A program made the translations under genes and the position numbers. 64,000 nt of DNA from Halovenus aranensis (GTDB lineage Archaea; Halobacteriota; Halobacteria; Halobacteriales; Haloarculaceae): the NCBI RefSeq assembly GCF_900100385.1, contig NZ_FNFC01000001.1:62001-126000 (forward strand), read 5' to 3'. Below the pieces are notes generated by a model. The model saw only the letters and a list, made by a program, of their open reading frames with translations, ran no database searches and was not told where the DNA came from. How positions within the stretch are numbered: position 1 is the stretch's first letter; the number at the start of each line of letters is the position of its first letter. Of the stretch, positions 61,823 through 64,000 are shown one piece after another.

Positions 61823-62692
61823 ATGAAAGAGGGTGAAACGAAACTCGCCGACGCGAAAGGGAAGTTCGCCCAGGTCGTCAAAGACGGCCGGAAAGTGCCT
61901 GATATCGAGTGGGTGCCAGGGCGCGTCCTCCTCTCGAACAGACGGCTGATTCTGGCGAGCAAACAGGGCAAACGGACCATTCCACTCGCCGACGTTAGCA
62001 GCATCAAGAGCCAGGAAGACGCCGAGAACCCCCTCGCGAAGGTGTCTAACTACATCTCTCTGCAGGTCGAGGCCGACGTGACGCTCATCTCTCCAAAAAA
62101 CCACCAGAAGTTCGAGCACGCGCTGTACGACGCCGTTCTCGACCAGCAGGTCGTCGCGGTCAAACACCCGGCAGTCAAAGGCGGCGTGGTTCAGGATACT
62201 ACCTGGGAGAAAGGCCGGCTAACGACCGAGTTGGCGGACGGAAACATTGCGCTGGCGCTGGCGAGCGGGCAGTTCGTCGAAATCGAACTCGACGACATCG
62301 GCATCGTCGAGGAAAACGAGGGCCAGGTACTCGGCGACGAGCGGTTTTTCATCGAGGTCGAACACACCGAAGAGGAGGCTGCCGTCCAGACGTACATCTC
62401 CGGCCCGAGGCGCAAGACGAACATCCTGGCCGAACTCTTTCGAAAAAGCGAACAGCAGCATACGACCGACGTGGAGCTTTCAGAGGAGGAAAATGCCGTC
62501 GTGATGGCGCTGTATTCGGGCGTCTCGCCGTTCCAGATTCCAGATTTTGTCGGCCTCGATGTCGAAACCGTCGAGGAGATTTACGATAACCTCATCGAGG
62601 CCGGCATCCTCCAGGAGCAACGGGTTCGGCGTGACGTGCAACTCAAGGCTCGCGGTCGCAACATCGCAAGCGAGGCGATGGGTGAGGAGTGA
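61823..62692 (+). CDS. CheF-like chemotaxis adaptor (DUF439 family)
   Basis: 289 residues. Sequence is CheF-like: PGRVLLSNRRLILASKQGKRTIPLADVSSIKSQEDAENP, NYISLQVEADVTLISPKNHQKFEHALYDAVLDQQVVAVKHPAVKGGVVQDTTWEKGRL and a C-terminal winged-helix-like part TTDVELSEEENAVVMALYSGVSPFQIPDFVGLDVETVEEIYDNLIEAGILQEQ. In Halobacterium CheF links the Che proteins to the archaellum motor. It is encoded tail to tail with a second member, one base apart. Confidence 0.88.
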   Translation: MKEGETKLADAKGKFAQVVKDGRKVPDIEWVPGRVLLSNRRLILASKQGKRTIPLADVSSIKSQEDAENPLAKVSNYISLQVEADVTLISPKNHQKFEHALYDAVLDQQVVAVKHPAVKGGVVQDTTWEKGRLTTELADGNIALALASGQFVEIELDDIGIVEENEGQVLGDERFFIEVEHTEEEAAVQTYISGPRRKTNILAELFRKSEQQHTTDVELSEEENAVVMALYSGVSPFQIPDFVGLDVETVEEIYDNLIEAGILQEQRVRRDVQLKARGRNIASEAMGEE

Positions 62693-62693
62693 G

Positions 62694-63572
62694 TCAGGCG
62701 TTGATGTCTTCGAGGTGTCGGTTCACGAGCACCTGCCCTTTTGGCGTGAGCTTGGTGCCGTCGCTCGCGTCGACGACGAGTTCTTCATCTTCGAGGTCGT
62801 TGAGGAGCATCGTCACCTCTGTCGGGTCTTTCCCGATAATCTGGGGGAGTGACATCCCCTTGTTGCCCGCCCCGGAGTAGACAGCGACCAGCAACTCCTT
62901 CTCGTCTTCGGTGAGCGTGAGGTCTTTCAACTCGGCCATCAGGTCGGAGTACTCAAGCCGGAGGTATCGGCCCAGCAGTGACATCTTTCGCGGCGAGTCT
63001 GTCGTCACCTGGGTCAACATCGCGTCTCCACGGGGCATGTGTTTCACGTCGAGAACGGGCCGTTTCGTCCCGGCGATTCGACGCTTGGTTTGGTCGAACT
63101 CGGTGACCGCCGCGAGCCTGATTGCGACGGTTTCCTCGTCGTTTCTGAACTCGACCTGTTTCGGCTTCAGGAACAGTTTCGCGGCACTGAACTCGGCATC
63201 GGTCACCCGGCCACCGACCCGCGCTGGATGTTTGACCGTCATGTCGGTGCCGTTCAGCAACGCCTTGAACAGCACGTTCGAGAACTTCTCTATCTTGTCG
63301 TCGGGGGCCTCGATGGCAGCGACGAACCGCTTGTCGTTTTTGCGAAACGCAACCGTGACCGTCGCGTCGAAAAAGCCGTCGAGTTCGTCGGGTACCTGCC
63401 CGACAGCAACGTCGAAAATCGACGTGAGCGGGACGGGGAGCTTGTCGTTGTCACCGACTGCGAGAACCAGTCGCTTCTCGCTCAGCAGCACCCGGCCTTT
63501 GACCGGGTCCGTCGTGCGCAACACGTTCGAGTCGAACGTGGCGACAAAATCGGCGATGACTGATTCCGACAT
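62694..63572 (-). CDS. CheF-family chemotaxis adaptor, second copy
   Basis: 292 residues. Same layout as its neighbour: KGRVLLSEKRLVLAVGDNDKLPVPLTSIFDVAVGQVPDELDGFFDATVTVAFRKNDKRFVAAIEAPDDKIEKFSNVLFKALLNGTDMTVKHPARVGGRVTDAEFS and a C-terminal ALKDLTLTEDEKELLVAVYSGAGNKGMSLPQIIGKDPTEVTMLLNDLEDEELV. The two are clear paralogues, as with CheF1/CheF2 of other haloarchaea. Its upstream neighbour continues beyond the window; the che/arl cluster may lie there. Confidence 0.88.
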   Translation of the reverse strand: MSESVIADFVATFDSNVLRTTDPVKGRVLLSEKRLVLAVGDNDKLPVPLTSIFDVAVGQVPDELDGFFDATVTVAFRKNDKRFVAAIEAPDDKIEKFSNVLFKALLNGTDMTVKHPARVGGRVTDAEFSAAKLFLKPKQVEFRNDEETVAIRLAAVTEFDQTKRRIAGTKRPVLDVKHMPRGDAMLTQVTTDSPRKMSLLGRYLRLEYSDLMAELKDLTLTEDEKELLVAVYSGAGNKGMSLPQIIGKDPTEVTMLLNDLEDEELVVDASDGTKLTPKGQVLVNRHLEDINA

Positions 63573-63645
63573 CCCTTACTGGTACATACCCCCGGCCGAG
63601 TAATGAGCATTTCGTGCCAGTATCATCCGGAATAACGACTGCCGC

Positions 63646-64000
63646 TCAGGTATCGAGGTCTCGCGCAATATCGGCGAGACTCGAATCGGGCTGTTCCGGC
63701 GGCGAGTAGACGATTCGCTCACCCGGGCGACGAAGCCCGTAGGCATAGCCGGTCCGGAGTACGTCGAACACCAGGGCGTCGCCGTCCTGCAGATCGTGGT
63801 CGGCGAGCCACGCGCGCAATTCGTCGTCGCCGTCGCCCGTGCGGGCTAGCTGGCGAGTCCCGAACGCACCCTGGATAGTCGCCTCGCCGTCGAGACTCGC
63901 GGTTAGCTGTGTCCAGACCTGGTCCCCTTCGAGTGACAGTGAGACCACATCGTCGAGCGTACAGTCGAGACTATCGGGTAAAACGAGCTGTTTGCGTCGC
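63646..64000 (-). CDS. Haloarchaeal protein of unknown function (5' end outside the window)
   Basis: The frame is open to the right edge, so the start is missing; a GTG at 63948 is an internal codon. 117 codons are visible, ending at the TGA complementary to 63646. Readable parts: LVLPDSLDCTLDDVVSLSLEGDQVWTQLTASLDGEATIQGAFGTRQLARTGDGDDELRAWLADHDLQDGDALVFDVLRTGYAYGLRRPGERIVYSPPEQP. It is acidic, beta-rich and without membrane helices. I do not recognise a family. It lies next to the CheF genes and is on the same strand as the second one, 73 bases away. Confidence 0.7.
   Translation of the reverse strand, partial: RRKQLVLPDSLDCTLDDVVSLSLEGDQVWTQLTASLDGEATIQGAFGTRQLARTGDGDDELRAWLADHDLQDGDALVFDVLRTGYAYGLRRPGERIVYSPPEQPDSSLADIARDLDT

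Overview
The window is a stretch of chromosome from a halophilic archaeon (class Halobacteria). Evidence: high GC, strongly acidic proteins, twin-arginine lipoproteins (PhnD, PQQ sugar dehydrogenase), A/T-rich TATA-like promoters 20-35 bp before start codons (leaderless genes), archaeal proteins (RNA polymerase subunit L, split GMP synthase, F420H2:NADP oxidoreductase, CheF, bacterio-opsin-activator type HTH), and tRNAs without an encoded CCA. I cannot name the genus. No rRNA, CRISPR array, replication origin or complete insertion sequence is visible.

Layout. 1-4.6 kb: end of an ECF-type vitamin/metal transporter (ATPase + EcfT), DUF1684 protein, thioredoxin-like protein, DUF547 protein, UbiA prenyltransferase. 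4.6-7.8 kb: an IS200/IS605-like palindromic remnant, thiC, tRNA-Ser(CGA), a lactamase-fold protein and a flavin-binding protein. 7.8-12.5 kb: a nucleotide cluster nrdR-nrdA-nrdB (class I ribonucleotide reductase with a class Ic type small subunit) and guaA subunit A. 12.6-18.1 kb: tRNA-Cys, then a phosphonate-type ABC transporter phnD-phnC-phnE-phnE facing a GlpA-like FAD oxidoreductase. 18.3-24.1 kb: metabolic genes, then a CHAT-domain (caspase-like) protein of mosaic composition, a 43-residue DUF7503-like protein and a REC-PAS response regulator. 24.1-35 kb: HIT protein, soluble THI5-like protein, 7TM histidine kinase, methionine aminopeptidase, isoaspartyl peptidase, icd, SDR, tandem UspA, a membrane/Tat/NTF2-like fusion and a divergent promoter with three phased TGTTAAC sites. 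35-44.3 kb: CDP-alcohol transferase, PQQ dehydrogenase, thrB, NUDIX-DUF5809-DUF5810 group, a frameshifted DUF1508 repeat protein, a bactofilin-like protein, a YchF/Obg-like GTPase and a phosphodiesterase. 44.3-53.5 kb: a MITE, a ZntA-type P-ATPase, HIT protein, hisF, rpoL, histidine kinase, HtpX-type protease. 53.6-64 kb: a two-gene transducer/opsin-like operon, PAC2 chaperone, SHOCT protein, FxsA, tRNA-Ile(GAT), the second MITE copy, a DrrAB-type ABC exporter with a divergent HTH regulator, F420H2:NADP oxidoreductase and two convergent CheF-family genes.

The most unusual items are: (1) a transducer plus seven-helix rhodopsin homologue arranged exactly like htr-sop operons, but with Arg in place of the retinal Schiff-base Lys and with the retinal pocket aromatics gone; (2) two different tRNA genes (Ser, Cys) each followed by an inverted and then a direct copy of their own 3' half and a T-run; (3) a MITE present twice, each time precisely at the TGA stop codon of a leftward gene; (4) a CHAT protein whose GC content drops sharply just after the catalytic Cys, next to a DUF7503-like small protein; (5) phased operator-like repeats and long perfect palindromes at several promoters.
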